Notes under the pieces: generated by a model
Database searches by the model: none
Told to the model about the DNA's origin: nothing
The model's input: the letters and a program-made list of their open reading frames with translations, nothing else
Source: Streptacidiphilus anmyonensis
Lineage (GTDB): Bacteria > Actinomycetota > Actinomycetes > Streptomycetales > Streptomycetaceae
Direction: 5' to 3'
Assembly: GCF_000787855.1 (NCBI RefSeq)
Contig: NZ_BBPQ01000012.1
Span: 1-64,000, forward strand
DNA: 64,000 nucleotides
Position numbers and translations under genes: made by a program
Part shown: piece after piece, positions 51,632 through 60,483 of the stretch
Layout of the letters: each line of letters starts with the position of its first letter
Position numbering within the stretch: position 1 is the stretch's first letter

Positions 51632-52473
51632 GCACACAGCGCCTGGACTTCGATTTCTTTGGCATCTCCACCGTGCTGGAGCTCGATGAGGAGGACGTCG
51701 CCACAGCCTCCTGGTTCTTTCGCCGACACCTGCTGGCGCAACCCCTCCCCGCCCACAAGATGCCGAAGGTGCGGGTGGCGTGCGGCCGCGGGTTCTTCGA
51801 GTCGCTGCTCGCGCACTCCACCGACGAGAAGTCGATGAGGCTGACAGACAGTCAGGGCACCCGCGAACTCACGTTCACCTCGTGGTCGCACGCTCCGAGC
51901 TTCATGCCGCCCTTCGCCAGCCACGAGTTCCTGGACCGCTACGCGATCATGCACGGTGCCGCTCTGGCAACGCCTGAGGGCCGTGGCCTGGTGCTGGTGG
52001 GGCGCAACTACATCGGCAAGACCGCACTGACGTTGGAGTTGCTCAAGCGCGGCTTCCACCTCGTCAGCGACAGCTGCGTCGTCATCGACTACGGGAGCCC
52101 GGTGGGGCCGCGACTACGTCGTTACGAGACGCCCTTCGGATTCCGACGCAACACCTTGCGGCGGTGGAAGCAGCAACTGGCAGGGGTGGAGCGGCGAAGC
52201 CAGATCTCGGAAGTGACCGGCGAGGTCGTCCTCGCGCACGCGCACGACGTCCTGCCGGACCTGAAGACCGCAGACCGGGTTCCGCTCGATCTGATGGTGT
52301 CCCTGACCGCGGAGGACGCGGACGAGGCGCCCTCGCAGGTGTTGCGTGTCTATCCGGAAGCTGCGGGACCTCGCGTGATGGAGACGGTCAATCTGGCGCG
52401 TCGCCACCGTCTGGGCGGGGTCGACCAGATGAAGGTCCGGGACTCGGCGGACAGGATCACGCAGCTGCTCTGA
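51628..52473 (+). CDS. HPr kinase-like (HprK-related) protein 2, divergent P-loop
   Basis: 281 residues, a distant paralogue of the preceding protein: RLDFDFFGISTVLEL resembles its start. P-loop GRNYIGKTALTLELL (~125-139) keeps GxxxxGKT, but the acidic motif reads HLVSDSCVVID instead of GDD, so one of the two acidic residues is lacking. It may be a regulatory or substrate-binding partner rather than an active kinase. Coupled by a 4-nt overlap. Confidence 0.78.
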   Translation: MSTQRLDFDFFGISTVLELDEEDVATASWFFRRHLLAQPLPAHKMPKVRVACGRGFFESLLAHSTDEKSMRLTDSQGTRELTFTSWSHAPSFMPPFASHEFLDRYAIMHGAALATPEGRGLVLVGRNYIGKTALTLELLKRGFHLVSDSCVVIDYGSPVGPRLRRYETPFGFRRNTLRRWKQQLAGVERRSQISEVTGEVVLAHAHDVLPDLKTADRVPLDLMVSLTAEDADEAPSQVLRVYPEAAGPRVMETVNLARRHRLGGVDQMKVRDSADRITQLL

Positions 52474-52524
52474 CGATGCCCCGGCTCCGTGCGATCGCCC
52501 GAGAGCCGGCCCGATGTAGGACAG

Positions 52525-53826
52525 ATGAGAGAGACGACAGTGCAGATTCTCGAGGCAGGTCAGCGCCGGGCGCTGAGGGTAAGGGACTTCCGACGACTGT
52601 GGGCCGGTGCTTCGGTCAGTCTGCTGGGCACGCAGGTGACTGTGCTCGCCCTGCCCACCGTGTTCGTGTTGTCCATCCATGGCGGACCGTTGGAGGTCTC
52701 GCTGGTCAATGCGATCCAGTACGCCGCCATGCTGCTGGGGCTCGGCTGGGCGGGCCGTGTGGCGGACCGGTTGGACCCGAGGACCATCATGGTCGGCTGT
52801 GACTCGGTCCGAGCCACTGCCCTGGTGGCCATCCTCGTGATGAGCACGCTCGCCCGGCCCCAGGGCTGGGCGGTCCTGCTGGTGGCTGCGGTCATCGGCG
52901 CCGCCAGTGCGTTCAACGACACCGCGGTGGCTGTTGTGGTCCCTCGGGCACTCGTCGCGGACCTGCGCATCTACGGCAACACGCTCTATGCCCAGAGCCA
53001 GTACGTGGCCTTCTCCCTGGGGCCGCCCCTCGCCGGCCTGTTGGTCGGTCTGTTCGGGGGAGGCCGTGCGGTCGCCATCGACGCGGGCAGCTACGTCGTT
53101 TCCGCCTTCTTCGCCAGCCGACTCAGCCGTGCGGTGACCGGGGGCGAGGGACGGAGCAACTCCGCGCCCGCGGGCTCGTCCCGGGCTTCGGCCGCCCGCA
53201 TGGTGTGGGGGACGAAGGCGCTGCGGAGCGTCGCCCTGGCGTCGGCCACGGGCAACCTCGGCCACCAGATGGTGCAGGGCGTCTACCTGCTGTTCCTCTA
53301 CCGGTCCTACGGACTGTCCCCGGAGCTGGTGGGTCTGGGGTTCGGCGTCGGCGGGGTGGCCGGGATCTTCGGAGCGCGCTCAGCTGGTCCGCTCGCCCGG
53401 CGACTGGGCAACGGTTGGGCGCTCATGCTCGCGACGGTGTCGGGCGGCGGATCGTGGTTGCTGCTGTTCGTTCCGGGCGTCCCTCACGTCGTGGTGGTCG
53501 GCCTGGCAGCGACTCTGATCAGCTTCTGCATGCCGCTCTTCGGCGTCGTGCAGGCCACCCTGCGACAGGCGGTCACGCCGGCGGAGCGGCAGGGAGCGGC
53601 AGCCGCGGGGGTCGGCTTCATCAGCCTGTGCACCGTGCCGGTCGGATTCCTCCTCGGTGGGTTGCTCGCGCAGGGCGCGGGACTCACCACCACCCTGATC
53701 ACCGGGGCGGGCGTGGCGATGCTCTCGGGTCTGTGGTGTCTGCCGCTCGTCCGCGAATCCTCGACGACGACGCCGAAGACGCACGGGGTGTCCGACCTGC
53801 CCGTGCCGGCGCCGGCGATCGACTGA
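52525..53826 (+). CDS. MFS transporter (putative peptide exporter)
   Basis: 433 residues, about 12 membrane helices. FRRLWAGASVSLLGTQVTVLALP opening and AGRVADRLDPRTIMVGCDSV (motif A-like) are typical of the MFS_3/enterobactin-exporter group. It lies between the second kinase and the radical SAM gene, 51 nt and 34 nt from them. An export or self-protection role fits its place. Confidence 0.88.
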   Translation: MRETTVQILEAGQRRALRVRDFRRLWAGASVSLLGTQVTVLALPTVFVLSIHGGPLEVSLVNAIQYAAMLLGLGWAGRVADRLDPRTIMVGCDSVRATALVAILVMSTLARPQGWAVLLVAAVIGAASAFNDTAVAVVVPRALVADLRIYGNTLYAQSQYVAFSLGPPLAGLLVGLFGGGRAVAIDAGSYVVSAFFASRLSRAVTGGEGRSNSAPAGSSRASAARMVWGTKALRSVALASATGNLGHQMVQGVYLLFLYRSYGLSPELVGLGFGVGGVAGIFGARSAGPLARRLGNGWALMLATVSGGGSWLLLFVPGVPHVVVVGLAATLISFCMPLFGVVQATLRQAVTPAERQGAAAAGVGFISLCTVPVGFLLGGLLAQGAGLTTTLITGAGVAMLSGLWCLPLVRESSTTTPKTHGVSDLPVPAPAID

Positions 53827-53860
53827 AGACACCGCAGAGCCAGCCCCAGGAGCCTCAACC

Positions 53861-55723
53861 ATGTCCAAGCAGATATTCGAACTGACTCCGGTCCGGCGCT
53901 CCGGAAAAGGCCGGACAAGCCCTCTACAGCTCGCCTTCCACCGGGTCGCGGTCGTCTCCTTGCCGTTCTACACGCAGTACACGGCCTGTCTGCCGGCCAT
54001 GCTGCTGCGGGAGATCACCAAGGCTCACGGCGCCGAGGCCGACCTGTTCGCGGGCCACATCGAGTTCGCGCTCGAGTTCATCCGCAGCCAGCGTGATCAC
54101 GACGTCTACAAGGACCTGACGCACGAGGCGTCCTTCGCCGACCTCTGTCTGCTGCCCCTGCTCCGCGGGTGGGACGAGACGGACATGCGTGCCGGTCTGG
54201 ACGCCTACGCCGACCGGATCTCCGCGCCGGACCGGGAGTTCAGGGACCGTCTCGGCGCGGCCTTCGACTCGTATCTGGACGCGCTCGTGGAGCGACTGCA
54301 CGGATACGACGTCATCGCGTTGACGGCGACCCACTTTCAGCTCGTCCCGTCCCTTCTGCTGGCCGAGCGGCTCAAGTCACGCTACGGATCGACCGGCCCG
54401 AAGGTCGTGCTGGGCGGGTACCTGGCGTCGATCGAGAACGCGCGACTTCTTCTGGAACAACACCAGGACGTCGACGTCATCGTCTACGGGGAGGGCGAGG
54501 ACGTCTGGCCGCGGGTCATGCGGGCGCTGGAGCAGGGCCGACGGAAGGTGGTGCGGGGTTCCGCAGCGTCGTTCAGGAACTTCTTCCCCAAGCACGACGA
54601 CCTCCTGCGTCAGGTGGCTCGCGTGCCGTGGCTGAAGGGGCGCTTCGCCGCGACCCTGGAGATCAGCCGCGGCTGCTACTGGGACAAGTGCGACTTCTGC
54701 AACTTCAACGCGGCCTACGACGCGGTCTTCAAGGCGCATGCCGCCGAGCGCACCCTCGCGGAGATGGACCGTCTGGAGCGGGAGTTCGGGCAACGCAAGT
54801 TCCAGTTCACCGACACCGCGATCCCACGTACCCTCACCCGGCATCTCATCCAGCAGGACCTCCGTCGGGATTGGGACGTCTTCCTCGAGATCCGCCCGGA
54901 CTTCGACTACTACGAGTACGAGGCGCTGCAACGACTGGGGACGATCCGCGTCCAGATCGGCATCGAGTCCATCGTCGAGAGCCACCTGGACAGGATGAAC
55001 AAGAACTCCACGGTCGGCGACAACGTCCGCGCGCTGCTCATCTGCCAGCAGTTGGACATCGCGCCGACCTGGGGACTGCTGATCAACCATCCGAACGAGA
55101 CCGTCGAGGAGCTCGACGCGACCCTTGAGCGGATGCGCGCCTGGCGCCATCTTCCCCCACCGAAGTACGCGAGCTTCTGCGAGCTGCGCGTCGGAAGCGC
55201 CCTGGACCAGCAGCGTGACGAGATCCTCTCGGCTCCCGTGTATCCCTGCCCGGCCTACGCGCTGTTGCTTCCGCTTCGGCCGGAGTGCGCCGACTTCGTG
55301 CCGGTGGAGTCCTCCGACCAGCCGGCGGATCCGGAACGCGTATCGAGGCTGAAGCTGATCCAGCGCGAGATCGACGCCTGGCAGGCGGACTACGACGCCG
55401 GATCACGCTTGCTCGGGAGGCTGACGGAGAGCGGCCTGGTCGAGATCTCGGACCGCCGTCGCCCGGGACACGAGCAGATCGACCTGCTGAACGAGCACGC
55501 GAGCGCTGTCATTCGCACGATGGCCAACGGTGCTCTGACCGTCGAGGAGATCACCGCGCTGGTCTCCTGCTCCACGAGTGCGGCGCAGCAGCTCTGCTCG
55601 GAGCTGGTGGACGCCGGATACGCCTTCTGGTCGGTTCAGCGGCGCTCGGCCCGACCGGTCCTGGAGGGCCTCGTCGGGGGGTTGATCGCCGCAGCCGCGC
55701 CGCTCCCGGAAAGGGTGTCCTGA
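53861..55723 (+). CDS. B12-binding-type radical SAM enzyme of the RiPP-like cluster
   Basis: 620 residues from ATG 53861 (AGGAG 8 nt upstream). N-terminal cobalamin-binding-like Rossmann domain (~140-235, KVVLGGYLASIENARLL, VDVIVYGEGED). Radical SAM core from ~265 with SRGCYWDKCDFCNF: cysteines 272, 277 and 280, i.e. CX4CX2C. Later QIGIESIVESHLDRMNK and LLINHPNETVEEL are SAM-barrel strands. A C-terminal winged-helix-like segment (~545-605, GALTVEEITALVSCSTSAAQQL) could bind the precursor. Likely C-methylation or another radical change of the peptide. Confidence 0.85.
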   Translation: MSKQIFELTPVRRSGKGRTSPLQLAFHRVAVVSLPFYTQYTACLPAMLLREITKAHGAEADLFAGHIEFALEFIRSQRDHDVYKDLTHEASFADLCLLPLLRGWDETDMRAGLDAYADRISAPDREFRDRLGAAFDSYLDALVERLHGYDVIALTATHFQLVPSLLLAERLKSRYGSTGPKVVLGGYLASIENARLLLEQHQDVDVIVYGEGEDVWPRVMRALEQGRRKVVRGSAASFRNFFPKHDDLLRQVARVPWLKGRFAATLEISRGCYWDKCDFCNFNAAYDAVFKAHAAERTLAEMDRLEREFGQRKFQFTDTAIPRTLTRHLIQQDLRRDWDVFLEIRPDFDYYEYEALQRLGTIRVQIGIESIVESHLDRMNKNSTVGDNVRALLICQQLDIAPTWGLLINHPNETVEELDATLERMRAWRHLPPPKYASFCELRVGSALDQQRDEILSAPVYPCPAYALLLPLRPECADFVPVESSDQPADPERVSRLKLIQREIDAWQADYDAGSRLLGRLTESGLVEISDRRRPGHEQIDLLNEHASAVIRTMANGALTVEEITALVSCSTSAAQQLCSELVDAGYAFWSVQRRSARPVLEGLVGGLIAAAAPLPERVS

Positions 55724-57645
55724 TGTCCGCACTCTCAGCTGCGCCCGCGGGGGTTCAGGAGCTGCTGGAAGCGCTGGCGGCGAACCGGGAGCTGCCCGGT
55801 GACGGCATCTCGGTCTCGTGCGACCGACTGGCCTATCTGGAGCGGGCGGCCGGGGCGCAGCTTCCCGATCTGATGCTGCAGAGCCTTTCCGACGGCGAGA
55901 GCCGACGCTGGCCGCCGGGTGCGCACCTGCCTGCCGGTGCCAGACTCGGTAAGCCGACTCTGTCACCTCAGGGTCGCTATGTCGCTTTCCCGGTGACCCT
56001 CGACGGCAACGAGACCGGGGAACTGCGTGTGCTGGACCTTTCCACCGAGAGGCTGCTGGACGGCGCGCTGCCCGAAGTCCGCCATCCCGCGGTGGTCTGG
56101 GCGGGCGACGAGCGAAGCCTCTGGTGCACGCGGAGCGCGTCTCCTCACGGGGTGCCTGATCAGGTGGTGCGGTACCGGCTCGCCGGCGGCGAGGGAGGAG
56201 GAGAGGCCGGAGCCGTCGAGGAGGTCTTCCGCATCCAGGCCGGGGAAGGCGTCGTCTCGCAGGTGAGCCTCTCGGACGACCAGCGCCATCTCGCGATCCA
56301 CGTCACGGTCATGCCACGGGGGACCGATCTCTACGTCGTCGACACCGCGACCCACGCGGTCGTCAGCTCACTGGTCGGCGGACGTGGGCAACTTCGTGCG
56401 CATCTCGCCGGCGGGTACGTCTGGGCCACCAGCAATCGCGCGCATCCCGCCGGGGAGCTTCTGCGCCTGCGGCTCGACGACTCGCGCGCACCCGCTTGGG
56501 AGACGGTCTTCCGGCCGGACAGCGCGAGTGCCCGTCTGGTGGCCATGGCTGCCGGACCGAGGTCCCTCTTCGTTCACTACCGCGATACACGGCAGGGAGA
56601 TCTGCTGGCCGAGGTGGACCTGGACAACGGACGCGTTTCACCGTTGGACTCCCCCGACGGAGTGGTCGCGGACCTGGTGGCCGTCCCCGACGCGAATCTC
56701 CTGGCGTACTCCGAGTTCACCGCCGACTTCGCCGACGGAGGCAGCTACGCCGTCGCCTCGTCACAGCCCAGCGGCGCCAGGCGCGTCCTGGTGCACAACC
56801 GCCTGCCGCACACGGTCCGGCTCAGGACGGACAGCTACGTCAGCGCGGACGGCGGCGCACGGCGCTTGTTCGTCGTGGAGGAGCAGGGAAGGGATCCGGA
56901 CCGTGCTGGACCGGTCTTCGTCACCGCCTTTCCCGGTCTGCCCACACTTGCGACGAGCCCGCTGTACCGGTGGCTGATTCCGGTGCTCTGCGCCCGTGGA
57001 GTGCGCGTCGTGCTCCCCGTGATCGCCGGCCCGCTGTCGCCCCGGACGAGGTCCGCCCGCAGACCGATCGAGGATTTGGAGCTGGCCTGCCGGGAGCTGG
57101 TGGACAGGGGCTGGGTCGGCCCGGAAGGCATGGTCGCCGACGGCTGGAGCGAGGGGGGTCTCTACGTCGCCATGGCCATGAGCCGCAGCCCCGAGCTCTT
57201 CGCGGGGGTGGTTCTGCGCAACGCGCTGTTGGATCTCACCGTCACGGATCCAGGCCCGGTCGGCAAGGCCCGCTCGGCCCTCTACGGGCAGCCGGACAAC
57301 CCGGGTGAACTCCCATGGCTCGAATCCCACTCGCCCATCCACCGGATCAGGCCGGGTCTCGCGTATCCGCCTGTCCTGGCAGCGGTGAACTCGCGTGACA
57401 TGCGGGTGTCGCCCGACCAGTCCCGACGCTTCGTCGAGGCCCTGCACGACCGGGCGGCACCGCCGGCCTACGGTCGCCATCAACTCATCGAGTCACCCGG
57501 TGGACACTTCGGCGCGGTCACCAAGTCGGATCAGATCGCCGAGGTCGCCGCACTGTCGGCGTTCGTCCTGGGGTGCTTCTCCACGCCCCAGGGCTCCAGG
57601 ATCTCTGACTTCCACAAGCCCGGAAAGGATCGCACGCATGAGTGA
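55723..57645 (+). CDS. Prolyl-oligopeptidase-like S9 peptidase of the cluster
   Basis: 640 residues, start overlapping the radical SAM stop by one base (TGATG). N-terminal beta-propeller ~75-400 (TLSPQGRYVAFPVTLDGNE, QVSLSDDQRHLAIHV). Hydrolase domain with Ser476 in GWSEGG, Asp559 in NSRDMRVSPDQS, His595 in SPGGHFGA. The oxyanion area (AFPGLPTLATSPLYRW) differs from digestive S9 enzymes. Both precursor peptides contain Pro at FEP-T, a natural POP cleavage site, which would release a 16- or 17-residue core (inference). Confidence 0.87.
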   Translation: MSALSAAPAGVQELLEALAANRELPGDGISVSCDRLAYLERAAGAQLPDLMLQSLSDGESRRWPPGAHLPAGARLGKPTLSPQGRYVAFPVTLDGNETGELRVLDLSTERLLDGALPEVRHPAVVWAGDERSLWCTRSASPHGVPDQVVRYRLAGGEGGGEAGAVEEVFRIQAGEGVVSQVSLSDDQRHLAIHVTVMPRGTDLYVVDTATHAVVSSLVGGRGQLRAHLAGGYVWATSNRAHPAGELLRLRLDDSRAPAWETVFRPDSASARLVAMAAGPRSLFVHYRDTRQGDLLAEVDLDNGRVSPLDSPDGVVADLVAVPDANLLAYSEFTADFADGGSYAVASSQPSGARRVLVHNRLPHTVRLRTDSYVSADGGARRLFVVEEQGRDPDRAGPVFVTAFPGLPTLATSPLYRWLIPVLCARGVRVVLPVIAGPLSPRTRSARRPIEDLELACRELVDRGWVGPEGMVADGWSEGGLYVAMAMSRSPELFAGVVLRNALLDLTVTDPGPVGKARSALYGQPDNPGELPWLESHSPIHRIRPGLAYPPVLAAVNSRDMRVSPDQSRRFVEALHDRAAPPAYGRHQLIESPGGHFGAVTKSDQIAEVAALSAFVLGCFSTPQGSRISDFHKPGKDRTHE

Positions 57646-58309
57646 AACGCCCACCATGCTCAGGCCCAGGGACTGGGCTCGCGTCATGGCCGACTTCGAG
57701 GCCGCCGGACCACGGCCCGTGCTGGTCATCGACGACCTGTTCTCGGTGGCCGGCCTGAAGCTTCTGCACGACGAGTTGTCCGACGACACACCGTGGGAGG
57801 AGTTCGCCACCTCTCGTCGGCGGAACAGGCCGCAGAGCCCTGGCCTGATCAGGGCCGGTGCCGAGCTGAGCGAGGCTCTCCACCCCATGCTCGGCGCGAT
57901 GAAGATCATCAGCCACTGGGTGATCGCCGCCGGCCGAGGCACAGGAATTCGGATGCATGCCGACAACTCCACCTACAGCATGAACATCTGGCTGAGCCCA
58001 GGCCCCCCGCGCCCGACTGCAGCCACCGACGGGATGCTCTTCTACGACGTGCTCCGGCCCGAGCGGATGCCCTATTCGAGGTTCTCCTCCCACGACGCGT
58101 GCGAGGAATTCGTCCGTGAACAGAACGGGATCGTCGCGCATCGCATCCCCTACCGGTGCAACCGGGCGGTGCTCTTCGACGCCCGCGTGATGCACCGCAG
58201 CGAACCGGTCTCGTTCCCGGGCGAAGCCGTCAGCGACAGCCGGATCAACCTCACCTACTCCTGGGACCACCTGGACTGGGCCCGTGCCCGCACGGAGATG
58301 TCGGCCTGA
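57638..58309 (+). CDS. 2-oxoglutarate/Fe(II)-type oxygenase
   Basis: 223 residues from ATG 57638, overlapping the peptidase end by 8 nt. The iron triad can be read as H and D in IRMHADNSTYSMNIWLSP and H in VLFDARVMHRSEPVSF, with Arg shortly after in SRINLTYSWD as the 2OG anchor. The fold matches small prolyl-hydroxylase-like enzymes. Acts presumably on the cluster peptide. Confidence 0.78.
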   Translation: MSETPTMLRPRDWARVMADFEAAGPRPVLVIDDLFSVAGLKLLHDELSDDTPWEEFATSRRRNRPQSPGLIRAGAELSEALHPMLGAMKIISHWVIAAGRGTGIRMHADNSTYSMNIWLSPGPPRPTAATDGMLFYDVLRPERMPYSRFSSHDACEEFVREQNGIVAHRIPYRCNRAVLFDARVMHRSEPVSFPGEAVSDSRINLTYSWDHLDWARARTEMSA

Positions 58310-58327
58310 GCCGGAAGGAGAACGTAC

Positions 58328-59344
58328 GTGTTGACCGATAGCGGGACCCCGGGGTGTCCGGCCGCCGCCGTGAGGTTGCCGGCCACGACGGACGCGGCCC
58401 GGCTCGTCGAAGAGCTTCAGCTGCTCACTGCCGAACGCTGGCGCCAGCAGCGCGTGTTCGGAGCGTCTCTCAGCAGCAGTCCGACGGACGCGGACTGGCG
58501 GATCCTCCCTCTCCGCAGCCCCGATGGCAGTCTGGAGCGGACGGATCCCGGCGGGCCCGGGACCGATGACTTCGCCGACACCACCTGGATGGCCCGGGTC
58601 CCGTATATGCGCTCTCTGGTCCGGGCGATTCCTGTGCCCGTCCGGGCGGTGCGACTGATGGCGTTGGGCCCGGCCGCGGCCAGTCCGACGCACAGCGACC
58701 TCAAGTACGGTCCCCGATGGGGGCTGGCCCGCATCCATATTCCCGTCGTCACCAATCCTGGCGCCCTTCTGGACATCCAGGGAAACGAGTACTGTTGGCA
58801 ACCTGGTGAAATCTGGTTCGGGGATTTCAGTCGGCCGCACCACATCCGGAACAGTGGACCGGAGACCAGGGTTCACATGGTGGTGGACTGCGTCGTGGCG
58901 CCCGAACTGACCCGCTACTTCCCGCCCGCATGGCAGGCCTACCTCGGTTCCGAGGACGTACTGAACAGCCGGCCCGAACAGCCGAGGCTCCGGCCGGGCG
59001 GCGGCGAACAGGTACGGCACCGCTTTCACGTGCCGACCCGGTTCCTGGACTGGCGTGAGCCGGCCGAGATGTCAATCGACACAGCCCGGCCCCAGACGCT
59101 CGTGAGCGTGGTCGAGCGGCGTGAATCGGTGCAGCTGGTCCTGCCCGACCAACGAAAGTTCGGCCTGATTCACGTCGCCGACCGGGAATTCCGATTCGCG
59201 GGATGGACGCAGGAACGCACCATCGTCCTGCCCGGACCCGACGTGAGCGCTGACTCCGTGGTGCTGCGAGCCAGGACGGGTCGCCTCCTGTACGAGGTTT
59301 CGGTCACGGCGGGATTCGACCGCAGCCCGATTCCGGTCGCCTAG
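58328..59344 (+). CDS. Aspartyl/asparaginyl beta-hydroxylase-like oxygenase
   Basis: 338 residues from GTG 58328 with AAGGAG 7 nt upstream. The jelly-roll core ~115-190 carries PTHSDLKYGPRWGLARIHIPV (His first ligand, Arg for 2OG), WQPGEIWFGDF, HHIRNSG (second His) and RVHMVVDC. The C-terminal ~120 residues have no recognised motif. In this family the substrate is often an Asp, Asn or His side chain; the conserved His-Ile in the peptides is a possible target (inference). Confidence 0.82.
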   Translation: MLTDSGTPGCPAAAVRLPATTDAARLVEELQLLTAERWRQQRVFGASLSSSPTDADWRILPLRSPDGSLERTDPGGPGTDDFADTTWMARVPYMRSLVRAIPVPVRAVRLMALGPAAASPTHSDLKYGPRWGLARIHIPVVTNPGALLDIQGNEYCWQPGEIWFGDFSRPHHIRNSGPETRVHMVVDCVVAPELTRYFPPAWQAYLGSEDVLNSRPEQPRLRPGGGEQVRHRFHVPTRFLDWREPAEMSIDTARPQTLVSVVERRESVQLVLPDQRKFGLIHVADREFRFAGWTQERTIVLPGPDVSADSVVLRARTGRLLYEVSVTAGFDRSPIPVA

Positions 59345-60339
59345 GAGACGGACGCGCGCGTGAACCAGCCTCTTTCCGTCGCGTTGCAACCGGCCTCGAA
59401 CCGGCTCTTCGCATCGAGAGCTTCCATCAGCTTGGCCACGGTCCTGCGGGTCGTGCGCGGTGACACCCCGAGCCTGTTGGCGATGGCTTCGTCGGTCAGG
59501 CCGGCGCGCATGAGCCGTAGGGTCCCCAACTCCTGTGTCGACAGGCCATGTTCATCACGCTTGCCCTGGTCGAGCAGGGTGGAACCGGTGTCCCAGACGA
59601 GCTCGAACAGGGCGGTGAGCGCCGCTATGGTTCCCCTGCCGCGGACGATGAGCGCCCCGTCCGCGGCAGCGGCGGGGTTCGCGGGAAGGACGGCGAGCCG
59701 ACCGTCCACGATGATCATCCGCAGCGGGAGCACGGGCACGGTGCGCACCTCCGCACCCTGCTCGCAGAGCCAGTGGACGTGGTCCACGGTCGGCGGGTCG
59801 TTGCGGATGCTGTCCAGATACACCGTGCGGACGGTGACGCCTCGCTCGAAGAGGTCGGCGTTGGGCTGCCGACTCGCGTGCAGATCCTCGGGGGTGTGTG
59901 CGCCACCGGGAGCGAAGGTCATGACCTGCTCGCGTGCCTCCGTGCCGATTTCGGCCAGGCGTGCACGAATCTCGGAGATTCCGACGACCTCCTCGGCGGC
60001 AAGGGCGCCGTCCTCGAGGTCGAGTTCGGCGCACTGGGCCGCGAGAAGCGCCGCTGCGGCACGGGATGCTTCAAGACGCTGTTGCTGGGCTGCCAACTCG
60101 GCCTGCTGCTTGGCTATGAGAGCATCGAGGCCGACGCTGGCGCGTACGGCTCGGAAGCCCGACGGAGTAGCCGAGTTCCGCACCAGTGCGAGAGTGCTGA
60201 GATGGCCCAGAACGTCCTTAAGACCGGGCTCCCCGAGGCCGATTCTGGCCGCGAGCTCGGGCAGCGTCTCTTTCGGGTGCACCAGCATTTCCCGATAGAC
60301 GCGTTCCGACGTCGCGTCGAGTCCCAATAGTTCGAGCAA
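59341..60339 (-). CDS. TrmB/LuxR-type transcriptional regulator
   Basis: 332 residues from TTG 60339, chosen because GGGGGA lies 5 nt upstream; the frame could extend to TTG 60378 without a site. N-terminal winged helix (TSERVYREMLVHPKETLPEL), coiled coil ~75-110, a PLD-like effector domain (YLDSIRNDPPTVDHVHWLCE, MIIVDGRLAVLP), and a C-terminal LuxR HTH (TQELGTLRLMRAGLTDEAIA, VSPRTTRRTVAKLMEAL). Same class as many actinomycete cluster regulators. Convergent with the oxygenase gene, 4-nt overlap. Confidence 0.88.
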   Translation of the reverse strand: MLELLGLDATSERVYREMLVHPKETLPELAARIGLGEPGLKDVLGHLSTLALVRNSATPSGFRAVRASVGLDALIAKQQAELAAQQQRLEASRAAAALLAAQCAELDLEDGALAAEEVVGISEIRARLAEIGTEAREQVMTFAPGGAHTPEDLHASRQPNADLFERGVTVRTVYLDSIRNDPPTVDHVHWLCEQGAEVRTVPVLPLRMIIVDGRLAVLPANPAAAADGALIVRGRGTIAALTALFELVWDTGSTLLDQGKRDEHGLSTQELGTLRLMRAGLTDEAIANRLGVSPRTTRRTVAKLMEALDAKSRFEAGCNATERGWFTRASVS

Positions 60340-60378
60340 GCCGATCCCCCGGTGTCGGTCGTCCTGGCAACTGGGCAA

Positions 60379-60399
60379 CTAGACCGCAATATACTCTAG
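60379..60399. promoter_or_regulatory. Dyad in the divergent promoter region
   Basis: CTAGA-N11-TCTAG with an internal AATATACT resembling a -10 box, upstream of the regulator start. A second perfect palindrome GGCAATTGCC lies at 60427-60436. The ~140-nt region serves the regulator (left) and the small acidic protein gene (right). Confidence 0.5.
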
Positions 60400-60483
60400 C
60401 GCACCTGGCAGAGGCTGGGCGAGCATGGCAATTGCCCGCTTTGCGCCCTTGGTGCAAGAATGCATCCGGATGGTTGATGAGTC

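Noticed and set aside
50049-60378. Lasso-peptide or lanthipeptide cluster
   Set aside because: No asparagine-synthetase-like cyclase, transglutaminase-like protease, LanM/LanB/LanC or PqqD-like gene is present, and the precursors lack Cys and a lasso-type Gly/Asp pattern.
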